Source: Eubacterium sp.
Lineage (GTDB): Bacteria; Bacillota; Clostridia; Lachnospirales; Lachnospiraceae
NCBI GenBank assembly: GCA_022796875.1
Contig: JAAWJJ010000006.1
Coordinates: forward strand, 1 to 64,000
Length of the DNA stretch: 64,000 nucleotides
Direction: 5' to 3'
Shown in pieces: positions 9,020 to 17,002 of this stretch. Position numbers and translations under genes: made by a program. The notes below the pieces were generated by a model. It was not told where the DNA came from. It worked only from the letters and a program-made list of their open reading frames with translations, and made no database searches. Every line of letters starts with the position of its first letter. Position 1 is the stretch's first letter.

Positions 9020-11695
9020 TCAGGCCTCCTGACCTTTATGTCCCATGTTTACAAACAGTTTCCGGATCAGATCTACCGGTATCATTGTTATCGCCAGCGG
9101 AATCACAGCCGCCCAGCCTGCAATGCCAAACGGTTCACAACTGAACATATTGCCGATCCACTGGAACGGAACGAACGGAACCAACGCCGCATTCACAATC
9201 AAAAACTGCACGACAAAGATAATGAGCATCACACGCAGAAATCCCGGATTTTTGTTTATTCCGCGTAAAATGGCGAAACCGTCGTCCCGGACATTGAATC
9301 CGTTAAACAATGCGCTTACGATAAATAATACGAAATACCCGGTCAGATGCTGTTTTTCGTCTGCAAACAGATTGGTGAAAAACGGCAGTTTCAAATACAG
9401 GAAACTGATCACGGTCAGCCACAGTCCCATTGTTACGATCTGCGCCATCATCTTCCTGCTGATAATGCTTTCATCTCTCCGGCGCGGTTTTTCTTTCATA
9501 TATTTTTCAAGCGCAGGCTCGTTTCCAAGCATAATTGCCCCTAATCCGTCCATAACGAGATTGACAAACAGCAAATGCGTTACTTTTAAAGGCTCTTCCA
9601 CTCCGAAAAACGGTGCAATCGCGCTGACAATTACCGCTGCCACATTAATGACTAGCTGAAATTTACAAAACTTCAAAATATTATGGTAAATCGTCCTGCC
9701 ATACAAAATAGCGTCTTTGATGGATTTGAAATTATCGTCCAGTATTACAATTTTACCGGCTTCTTTTGCCGCTTCCGTCCCGCTTCCCATCGCAAATCCG
9801 ACGTCCGCCCGCTTCAGGGCCGGGGAGTCGTTAACGCCGTCGCCGGTCATGCCGACTACCAGGTTCATTTCCTGGCACAGGCGCACCATCCTTGATTTGT
9901 CTGTCGGCAGGGCGCGCGCGATCACACGGATATAAGGGAGCCTTTTCTTCACTTCTTCATCGGACATCTCGTTTAACTGGGCGGAAGATAACGCCTGGTC
10001 TTTCCCGCTGCAAAGCAGCCCGGCGTCTTTTGCAATCGCCACCGCCGTTTCCAGACGGTCTCCGGTAATCATGACAACCTGAATACCGGCGTTCTGTACT
10101 TCCTGTATCGCCTCTTTTGCCTCCGGACGGACGTCATCGCGGATGCCGACCAATCCGATAATCACAATATCGTCATGGATGACGTTTTCCTCCAGATCGG
10201 CTTCGGAATACCCAAACGCCAGGACGCGCATCGCTTCCACTGCCAGCGAATCGATTTTCCGGTCCAGCGCTTGTTTATCAATGTCTTTAATATCGCCGTT
10301 TTCATCCAGATACTTCGAGGCCTTTGCCAGCAGACGTTCCGGCGCCCCTTTATAAAAAGTTTTGCCGGCGTTACCGATCCTGACCTGGCTGAATTTGTTG
10401 GCAGAATTAAATCCCTGCTGTTTCGTCACTTTATATTGGCTGTTTTCTTCTAACTCCCGAAAAGCAGCTTCCCCGATAAACTTCATAAGCGCCTGATCCG
10501 TGGCGTTTCCGCCAATCACGCGATGGGAACTGTCAAACATGGACTGCGTATTTTTCCCGATATCCAGATCCATCAGCTCTTTGATCTTATCGTACTGTCC
10601 TAATTGAGTAATTTCAATGGACGTTCCGTTTCCGAGGAAGAAATCCACGACTTCGAGCCGCCCTTTTGTAATCGTACCTGTCTTGTCGCTGAATAAAATA
10701 TTCAGGGAACCCGCCGTTTCAATTCCTTCCGCCTTTCTTACCAAAACATTATGGTCGAGCATTTTACTTGTATTCTGCATCAGAACGAGCGAAATCATCA
10801 GAGGAAGTCCTTCCGGCACGGCGCAGACGATAATGACGATTGCCAGAGATACCGCTTCTACAATATCCTGTATGACTCCCTGCGGCCCAATCGCAAAATA
10901 AGCTGAAAAGCCTCCTGCCGAAAAGACAAAATACGCAAAATACAATACCGCGATCACAACAGCTCCGATATATCCGAATGTGGAAATCTGTTTGGCAAGT
11001 TTGGCAAGTTTTACTTTCAGCGGGGAATCCGGCTCGTCTTCCTGCATCTCTTCCGCCATTTTACCCATCATCGTTTTTAATCCGACTCTTTGGACGTCTA
11101 AAATACCTTCTCCGTCAAATACAACGGCTCCGCGGAACAGCGAATGAGCGTCTACGAACGTATCGCCCGTGATTTCTTCTGCCAGGCAGAAATCTCCCTC
11201 CGCCTGCGTTTTTTTGCATTCTTCCGCTTCGCCGTTTAAGGCGGAATTGTCCACTCTTAACGAGCCGCTTACAAGGACTCCGTCCGCCGGTATTTTATCT
11301 CCCGACTGCAGCAATACTTTATCTCCGACTACCGCATCATCGACATCAATAACCGTAACGACGCCGTTTCTGTATACTTTACAGGTTTCCTTTTTTGTAC
11401 TGTCTTTTAATTCACGGTATTTGGTGTCGCTCGCCACTCCTGTTTTTGCAGAAACTACCGCCACAATAAATACGGCAAGTATCGTCCCAAGCGGCTCGTA
11501 TATTTCCGCATAGCCAAGGAAAAACATAACGATCATTAACGCTGCAATCGCCAGTAAGATCCTGATCATCGGGTCGCTGAACGTTTCTTTAAACTCTTTC
11601 CAGAATGTCGTCGGTTCCGAATCCGGAATCACATTTGAGCCGTATTTTTCTCTCGACTGTCCGACTTCTTTATCATTAAGTCCCTGAAATTTCAT
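9020..11695 (-). CDS. Calcium-translocating P-type ATPase (PMCA type)
   Basis: An 891-residue membrane pump of the P2 class. It has an N-terminal cation ATPase domain, the actuator loop, PEGLP in M4 (residues about 294-298; calcium-type site), the phosphorylation motif SDKTGT with D337, a nucleotide domain, the hinge TGDGVNDSPALKRADV at about residue 620, and six C-terminal transmembrane helices. These features match PMCA/SERCA-like pumps that export Ca2+ at the cost of ATP. It lies 81 bases behind the second terD and 2 bases before the HAD gene. A calcium pump in this slot is notable because TerD folds bind Ca2+ and many Ter operons carry TerC here instead. Confidence 0.9.
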   Translation of the reverse strand: MKFQGLNDKEVGQSREKYGSNVIPDSEPTTFWKEFKETFSDPMIRILLAIAALMIVMFFLGYAEIYEPLGTILAVFIVAVVSAKTGVASDTKYRELKDSTKKETCKVYRNGVVTVIDVDDAVVGDKVLLQSGDKIPADGVLVSGSLRVDNSALNGEAEECKKTQAEGDFCLAEEITGDTFVDAHSLFRGAVVFDGEGILDVQRVGLKTMMGKMAEEMQEDEPDSPLKVKLAKLAKQISTFGYIGAVVIAVLYFAYFVFSAGGFSAYFAIGPQGVIQDIVEAVSLAIVIIVCAVPEGLPLMISLVLMQNTSKMLDHNVLVRKAEGIETAGSLNILFSDKTGTITKGRLEVVDFFLGNGTSIEITQLGQYDKIKELMDLDIGKNTQSMFDSSHRVIGGNATDQALMKFIGEAAFRELEENSQYKVTKQQGFNSANKFSQVRIGNAGKTFYKGAPERLLAKASKYLDENGDIKDIDKQALDRKIDSLAVEAMRVLAFGYSEADLEENVIHDDIVIIGLVGIRDDVRPEAKEAIQEVQNAGIQVVMITGDRLETAVAIAKDAGLLCSGKDQALSSAQLNEMSDEEVKKRLPYIRVIARALPTDKSRMVRLCQEMNLVVGMTGDGVNDSPALKRADVGFAMGSGTEAAKEAGKIVILDDNFKSIKDAILYGRTIYHNILKFCKFQLVINVAAVIVSAIAPFFGVEEPLKVTHLLFVNLVMDGLGAIMLGNEPALEKYMKEKPRRRDESIISRKMMAQIVTMGLWLTVISFLYLKLPFFTNLFADEKQHLTGYFVLFIVSALFNGFNVRDDGFAILRGINKNPGFLRVMLIIFVVQFLIVNAALVPFVPFQWIGNMFSCEPFGIAGWAAVIPLAITMIPVDLIRKLFVNMGHKGQEA

Positions 11696-11776
11696 ATATT
11701 ACTTTTCTCCTTTATAAACGATGACTGTTATTGCGAATCAGGGGAGAAACAAATCTGTCCCTCCCCCTTTTTCCCG

Positions 11777-12364
11777 CTACTGATACCGACGGATCAGCTC
11801 TCCTAATCCCGGATCGTTCGTTCCCTGTCCGATCGCATTAAATTTCCATTCCCCGTTGTATCGGTAAATCTCGCCGAAAACCATAGCCGTCATACCGGAA
11901 TAATCTTCGGACAGATTATATTTCAAAATTTCTTTATTGTTCCGTCCGTCTACAATACGGATGAATGCATTTTGGATTAGTCCAAAATGCTGCTGGCGTT
12001 TATACGCCTCATAAATATTGACTACAATCACGATTCTGTCATAATCTGCCGGAACCTGCGACAGATCGACCACGATCTGCTCATCGTCCCCGTCGCCGGC
12101 TCCTGTGAGGTTATCTCCCAGATGCTGAACGGTTCCCGACATATGCGACAGATTCCCAAAATAAATCAAATCTTCTTTGTAGCACAGTTTGCCGTTTCTT
12201 AACAGCAGAGCGGAAGCGTCGCAGTCGATCGGCTGCGGCTTCGGTGCAAACAGGCCGCCCTTTCTCTTTACTTCATCCCATCCAAGACCGACAAGAACCC
12301 TGGAAAGTCCCGCATTATCTTTCGTTAAGCTGACTTTCTGTCCTTTCTGTAAACTGATTGACAT
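11777..12364 (-). CDS. terD: TerD-family calcium-binding stress protein (copy 2)
   Basis: 195 residues spanning the whole TerD domain. Hallmarks are GLGWDEVKR near the N-terminus, LGDNLTGAGDGDDEQI in the centre (acidic Ca2+-site loop) and NNKEILKYNLSEDYS followed by [18 protein letters not shown]. TerD proteins bind two Ca2+ ions and are soluble or membrane-associated. They are linked to tellurite, phage and oxidative-stress resistance through an unclear mechanism. It lies 13 bases after the other copy and was probably made by tandem duplication. Confidence 0.92.
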   Translation of the reverse strand: MSISLQKGQKVSLTKDNAGLSRVLVGLGWDEVKRKGGLFAPKPQPIDCDASALLLRNGKLCYKEDLIYFGNLSHMSGTVQHLGDNLTGAGDGDDEQIVVDLSQVPADYDRIVIVVNIYEAYKRQQHFGLIQNAFIRIVDGRNNKEILKYNLSEDYSGMTAMVFGEIYRYNGEWKFNAIGQGTNDPGLGELIRRYQ

Positions 12365-12377
12365 ATATTATATCCTC

Positions 12378-12959
12378 CTATGCAACTTCAATTCCGTAAT
12401 GCCCGCACAAAGCCGCAAGGCCGCCCTGGAAACCGCTGCCAATCGCATTGAATTTCCATTCTCCGTTGTTTCGGTACAGTTCCCCAACGACAACCGCCGT
12501 TTCAATAGAAAAATCTTCGCCAAGGTCATAACGGATCAGTTCCGTATTGGTAGCCTCATCCACAATACGGATATAGGCATTGGAAACCTGCCCGAAATTC
12601 TGTCGTCTGGTATCGGAATCATAAATCGTAACCGTAAAGGCAATCTTTTCAATATCTGCCGGGATTTTCGTCAGGTCAATCTGAATCTGCTCATCGTCCC
12701 CTTCTCCTTCTCCGGTCAGGTTATCACCCATATGCTTTACGGATTCGCTTGCGTGCACCAGATTTCCATAGAAAATAAATTCTTTGTCCGTCGGGCATTT
12801 TCCGTTTGCACCGCACAAAAATGCGGAAGCGTCCAGGTCAAAATCAGTTCCGGAATCAAATGCATTCACATCCCATCCAAGGCCGACATATATATTTTTT
12901 AGTCCCGGATTCCCTTTTGTTAAATCTACTTTCTGTCCTTTTGTCAAATTAATTGGCAT
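12378..12959 (-). CDS. terD: TerD-family calcium-binding stress protein (copy 1)
   Basis: 193 residues with the same signature blocks as its neighbour: [20 protein letters not shown], then [16 protein letters not shown] and [18 protein letters not shown]. This copy keeps the DFDLDASAF strand, typical of classical TerD/TerE, that the other copy has altered (PIDCDASALLL). The pair may therefore differ in metal site or partners. It is translated from a strong site (AAGGAGGAAAG on the minus strand) and lies 92 bases behind telA. Confidence 0.93.
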   Translation of the reverse strand: MPINLTKGQKVDLTKGNPGLKNIYVGLGWDVNAFDSGTDFDLDASAFLCGANGKCPTDKEFIFYGNLVHASESVKHMGDNLTGEGEGDDEQIQIDLTKIPADIEKIAFTVTIYDSDTRRQNFGQVSNAYIRIVDEATNTELIRYDLGEDFSIETAVVVGELYRNNGEWKFNAIGSGFQGGLAALCGHYGIEVA

Positions 12960-13051
12960 GTTTCTTTCCTCCTTAAATTATGATTATACTTTTTAAAACA
13001 ATATATTAAAACAATATAAAAAACTTTTCTATAAATAATGAAGTATCGAAG

Positions 13052-14206
13052 CTAATTCGTCTTTGCGGGCATATGGTATTTTTGGTTAAATTCCTGCTTG
13101 ATGGTTTCGAGCCGAGCCTGGTCTTCCAACCTCTTTTTCCTCGCATTTTCCTGAATCTGCCTGGTTTCGTCAATTCCGTTTACAATCGTCCTCCAGGTTG
13201 TTTCCAGCGTTTCGATCTTAATGGAACTTCCCGACGCAAGCCGGGCGGTCATCTTTGACTGCTCTACCGTATTGCGGGCATTTTTTATAAGCATCTCGTT
13301 TGTCTTTTCGTCCAGAGCCGACATCGCTTCGGCCTGAATTTTCTGTCTTTTTAGCATAATAGCCTGTGCCAGCGCCTGTTTAAATACCGGAAGTGTAATA
13401 ATAAATGCAGAATTAATTTTTCTGACAAGATTCATATTACTGAATTCCATTGTTTTGATCATTGGGATCGACTGCATCGCTACGTTTTCCGCCGTACGAA
13501 GATCCTGCGTTCTCTGCTCTAACATCATTAACGCCTGATTGAGTGTCGTCAGTTCAAACTGGATGGAATCATCTCCGGTAGCTTCCATATCCGTCTGACG
13601 CTTTGCCATATATTCTTCGATTTCCCGGCAGCCCTGTTCTCCGGCCAGAATATATTTGACCAGTTCATGATAATAATTGACGTTAGCCTCAAACATCGTA
13701 TTTAATTTGCGGTTTGACTGTTTGATCTCCGATTCATATTGCTTGAGCTGAACGTAGATTTTATCCACTTCTCCGCCCATCGTATGGTATTTATCGAGAA
13801 TTTTCTCCAACTGTTTGCGCAAATTCCCAAATAGTTTCCCAAATACCCCCGGCTTATCCTTTATTTCCTCAATGTCAAACTTATCCATGATCCGTGCCAG
13901 CGTTTTCAGCATTTCGCTGGAATCGTCCAACTGCGACATATTCATGCTGTTTAATACCACATCGGACGCTTTGGAAATTTCCTCTGCAACTTCTGCGCCG
14001 AACGATACGATCGTATCCAGATTATTAATTTCAATCTGGCTCACAATAGCGTCTACTTCCGCAGAATTTACCAGTTCCGAATTCATTTGCTGCCGGTCAG
14101 CCACAATATCGTACTCTTCCACTACCTCTATTTCGTTTTTTGGTTCCGGAACAGGCGTTACGGTTGGCTGTGCTGCTGTTTTACTGAAATCAAGACCCAT
14201 ACTCAT
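13052..14206 (-). CDS. telA: Toxic anion resistance protein TelA
   Basis: 384 residues. It is almost wholly alpha-helical with the TelA/KlaA family core: ILDKYHTMGGEVDKIYVQLK, ELTTLNQALMMLEQRTQDLR, SIPMIKTMEFSNMNLVRKIN and the following ITLPVFKQALAQAIMLKRQK block. TelA proteins are soluble and cluster with TerD proteins; they contribute to tellurite and cell-wall stress tolerance through an unknown mechanism. The start overlaps the stop of the YceG-like gene in an ATGA junction, indicating coupled translation. Confidence 0.93.
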   Translation of the reverse strand: MSMGLDFSKTAAQPTVTPVPEPKNEIEVVEEYDIVADRQQMNSELVNSAEVDAIVSQIEINNLDTIVSFGAEVAEEISKASDVVLNSMNMSQLDDSSEMLKTLARIMDKFDIEEIKDKPGVFGKLFGNLRKQLEKILDKYHTMGGEVDKIYVQLKQYESEIKQSNRKLNTMFEANVNYYHELVKYILAGEQGCREIEEYMAKRQTDMEATGDDSIQFELTTLNQALMMLEQRTQDLRTAENVAMQSIPMIKTMEFSNMNLVRKINSAFIITLPVFKQALAQAIMLKRQKIQAEAMSALDEKTNEMLIKNARNTVEQSKMTARLASGSSIKIETLETTWRTIVNGIDETRQIQENARKKRLEDQARLETIKQEFNQKYHMPAKTN

Positions 14207-16488
14207 GTACCTCTCTTAAAAATTTTATCACGCCAGAATTTTGGTCGTGCACTGGATGAAATACTTGTCAGATCCGGTACTGCCATATCATACAAATACT
14301 CTCCGGCCTGATGTTCTTCCATAAGCTTCTGATTAAAATATTTTTCTATACACTGATACCCTGTCGGGACAAAAAATACAATATCAAACCCGACCAAGTT
14401 TAAAAAAGCTGTCAGAATCGCATCTTCCAAAGAAAAAAGCTTCTCTCCGCTATTGATGAAAATCAGCTTGGGATTTTTCTTTGTAAAATCAAATTTCTGT
14501 ATCATCCTTACAATTTCTTTCGGCAGGTTTAAAACCGTAGCGATAACGGTATATTCCGTACCGTTTTCAAACGTTCCCCGGATCAGTTTCTGACCGATCA
14601 GTATTTCCAGCTTATTTAATATATGCTCCTGCACTTCCTCACGCAAAAAACCGTACGGATAATCCGGATGTTCCTTTATTTTCTGTTTCAGCAGACGGTG
14701 GTTTTTATAAAAGGCGACGGCTGCTGACCGCATCGGATTCGGCGCCATCTGTTCGATAAACGGAGCCTTTTTTATCACAAAAGTATCTCCCGTCACAAGT
14801 TCTTTCACTGACTGCCAGTACTGATGCGCATCGCCGTCTTTGACTCCGGATACTTTGGCGCAGATCACAGGAATATTGACGACGTCGTCCGTAATACTGA
14901 AATTCGGCCTGTATTTGACTTCTTCGTTCCAGAGAAGCCTGATCTCCTCGTACATCGTCTGCAAATTCAGTGCGTTTGCTTTCTGATACTGCTGATCCCG
15001 ATACAGACCCGAATCCTGATACATGACCGTATCCAGTTCCCGTTCGGCATGATAAGCCGCAGTCCCCATCCTGACCTCGGAATTTTCTTTGGGAAACTTT
15101 GTAATATTCAAAGAATCCGTATGGTTCTCTTCATACAACAAGCTGTCTTCCACGCAGCATTTCATATTCAAATCCGGATTTAATATCAACACATCTATCG
15201 GCAATCTCGCTAAAATTTTGAGAAAAAGAGCTTCATTTTGGTTATTGCATCCTCCCATATGGATGAAGCAGGCGACCTCCGGCATCTTCCAGTTTGAAAA
15301 CAAAGCTTCCTGATACCGTTTCAGCCAGCATATGGCATATACGGCTTTACTTGTCAGCTTATTCAAATTCATATCCGGCTGCCCGGATAGCTGGAGCATG
15401 ACATCCAAAAACGCTTTCGTCGCTAACTTTTGCAATTCCGAATTGGCTGTAAAACGGATATTTGCAGCAAGGCCGGAAAGCATTTGCTCCTGATTCGCGT
15501 AGTTTCCTCTCCGAACTCCCGCAATTTCCTCATTATCCGGAGGCTGTATCTGATTCTCTACGATTACCACCCGGCGTTTACCGTTTCTTAATTCCAGATA
15601 TAACTGGTACAATTCATTTACATAAGTCAGTTTATCCTCTACGCCGTTCACACGGCAAAAACAATTGTAGAAAAACCTGGCATCCGTTCCCCGCACGGTA
15701 ATTTCCTGCCGCACATCTTCCAATACCTTTCCCGTAATCCAGGCATTGGTACAGTTTGAAACTTCCGGCCTTGTCCCATACAACCGTTCCCTTTTATATT
15801 CTTCCTTGATCTGGTTCCGGATCCAAGCCAGGCTAAATTCCGGCGGAAAGGGTTTTTCTCCCGGCAGATGCAGATCGTAAGACAAAGAGGATTCCGGATC
15901 CAGCGCCAAATATGCCTGATCCCCATGATATTGTAAAAGAACGACATCGCATCCTGCCCTGGATAATACCGTAATTAATAATAATTCGTAATTTCCGATT
16001 TCTCCTTCATACAATATTTTAGGAACCTTGTTTTCTCCGAGCCGGCTTACAACCTGTTCAAATCTGTAATACAGCCAGCACATAAACTTAATATATGCGT
16101 TTTTCAGCATATTTTCATTCTTTCCGGCTTTCCTTAAATCATCCAATGTATCATACATGGCGTTCGCCACACTGTTTCTCTGATACTCCGTCATACGCGG
16201 CAGCCATTTTTTCAAACTGGATATCAAAAATCCCGGACTCATCTGAAAATCCATCCCCATGATTTCTTCATAATAAGACAGATTATTCCCGTCCGGATTG
16301 GGTATCTTTTTCTCGATCACTACGCCTGTTGTCCGGGCCGCTTCATAGTATTTCTTTATGAACTCCCCGATCTCGTCCGTATACGCATTAATCCTGTAAA
16401 AAAACACTCCTTTTTCCGTTCTGCTGTTTAAATCCGTAAAGAAATCATTCAATTGCGTAATTTTCCGATGTTTCAACATTTCTTTCAT
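14203..16488 (-). CDS. YceG-like Ter-cluster protein with internal module duplication
   Basis: 761 residues, first gene of the Ter operon. Its size and place beside telA/terD match the YceG family (Bacillus yceCDEFGH stress operon), which is unrelated to MltG. I see a repeated module: FFYR/CWLYYRF/ILYEGEIGNYE/AGCDVVLLQ at residues 29-194 and FFYN/CWLKRYQ/FIHMGGCNNQN/PIDVLILNP at 272-445. A third weaker copy (KLIFINSG, then LNLVGFDIVFFVP) is at 673-714. Each module ends in a strand and helix reminiscent of a Rossmann-like unit. Biochemical function is unknown. It is preceded by a candidate promoter and overlaps telA by 4 bases. Confidence 0.8.
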   Translation of the reverse strand: MKEMLKHRKITQLNDFFTDLNSRTEKGVFFYRINAYTDEIGEFIKKYYEAARTTGVVIEKKIPNPDGNNLSYYEEIMGMDFQMSPGFLISSLKKWLPRMTEYQRNSVANAMYDTLDDLRKAGKNENMLKNAYIKFMCWLYYRFEQVVSRLGENKVPKILYEGEIGNYELLLITVLSRAGCDVVLLQYHGDQAYLALDPESSLSYDLHLPGEKPFPPEFSLAWIRNQIKEEYKRERLYGTRPEVSNCTNAWITGKVLEDVRQEITVRGTDARFFYNCFCRVNGVEDKLTYVNELYQLYLELRNGKRRVVIVENQIQPPDNEEIAGVRRGNYANQEQMLSGLAANIRFTANSELQKLATKAFLDVMLQLSGQPDMNLNKLTSKAVYAICWLKRYQEALFSNWKMPEVACFIHMGGCNNQNEALFLKILARLPIDVLILNPDLNMKCCVEDSLLYEENHTDSLNITKFPKENSEVRMGTAAYHAERELDTVMYQDSGLYRDQQYQKANALNLQTMYEEIRLLWNEEVKYRPNFSITDDVVNIPVICAKVSGVKDGDAHQYWQSVKELVTGDTFVIKKAPFIEQMAPNPMRSAAVAFYKNHRLLKQKIKEHPDYPYGFLREEVQEHILNKLEILIGQKLIRGTFENGTEYTVIATVLNLPKEIVRMIQKFDFTKKNPKLIFINSGEKLFSLEDAILTAFLNLVGFDIVFFVPTGYQCIEKYFNQKLMEEHQAGEYLYDMAVPDLTSISSSARPKFWRDKIFKRGT

Positions 16489-16513
16489 CCGCCTTTATCT
16501 GATTACACGCTTT

Positions 16514-16528
16514 AAAGTGTACCACTTT
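16514..16528. promoter_or_regulatory. Dyad overlapping the Ter operon -10
   Basis: AAAGTG-TAC-CACTTT has perfect 6-base arms. It covers the -10 hexamer of the candidate promoter read on the minus strand. That is a classic place for a repressor or a MerR-like activator site. Confidence 0.4.
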
Positions 16529-16544
16529 TTTGTATCTTTTTCAA
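16516..16544 (-). promoter_or_regulatory. Candidate sigma-A promoter of the Ter operon
   Basis: On the minus strand TTGAAA (16544-16539), a 17-base spacer and TACACT (16521-16516) stand 28 bases ahead of the YceG-like start at 16488. The predicted start of transcription near 16509 would give a leader of only about 20 bases. Five of six -35 positions and four of six -10 positions match the consensus. Confidence 0.5.
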
Positions 16545-16559
16545 GCTGTCTGAAAGCAA

Positions 16560-16985
16560 CTGGCCGCATGCTTCCGGAGGTTTCAGAAGCACCAGGGCTG
16601 GACATATTTTTTCTTCTGTCTGGACCCGGAAAAAGTTTCTTTTATAAACTTGCCCTGGCAGATTGCACAAAATATTTTGTCTTGCCTGTTTCGTTAAATG
16701 GATTTTCTAACCGTCCTGACATATTTGTTATGATTCACGCAACCCGCCCTTGATTCGCCATCCAGGCTCAGCAAGGGCTTTTGGGGACATCCCTGTCCCC
16801 AAATTGCTGTCTTTGTACAGGACCGTAAGAAAATCTCATTTTCCTGCACAAAGGCAATTCCTAAATTTTTTGTGCAATCTGCCTACCTTATTTTATTATG
16901 AAACCTTTTGCCCTGAAGCCAGGCAGAAGAAAAATCTGTTCCGTTCTGCTGCTTCTCAAACTCCGGAAACAGTGCGGCTGCGAAT
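16560..16985. repeat. Pair of ~130-bp imperfect inverted repeats with central hairpins
   Basis: The gap between the protease and the YceG-like gene (16489-17002) holds no gene. The left arm (about 16565-16690) and the reverse complement of the right arm (about 16855-16982) share long blocks: TTCCGGAG, AGAAGCA, TTTTTCTTCTG, CTGG and GGCAGATTGCACAAAA. Between them stand two perfect hairpins: GCCCTTG (16746-16752) with CAAGGGC (16772-16778), and TTTGGGGACA (16780-16789) with TGTCCCCAAA (16794-16803). It looks like two opposed copies of a dispersed intergenic element or one large fold-back element. Confidence 0.6.
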
Positions 16986-17002
16986 AAAATAATGCCAATC
17001 CG

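Noticed and set aside
14203-16488. MltG/YceG lytic transglycosylase
   Set aside because: The name is shared, but there is no N-terminal membrane helix or YceG transglycosylase motif; context is the Bacillus yceCDEFGH/Ter type.
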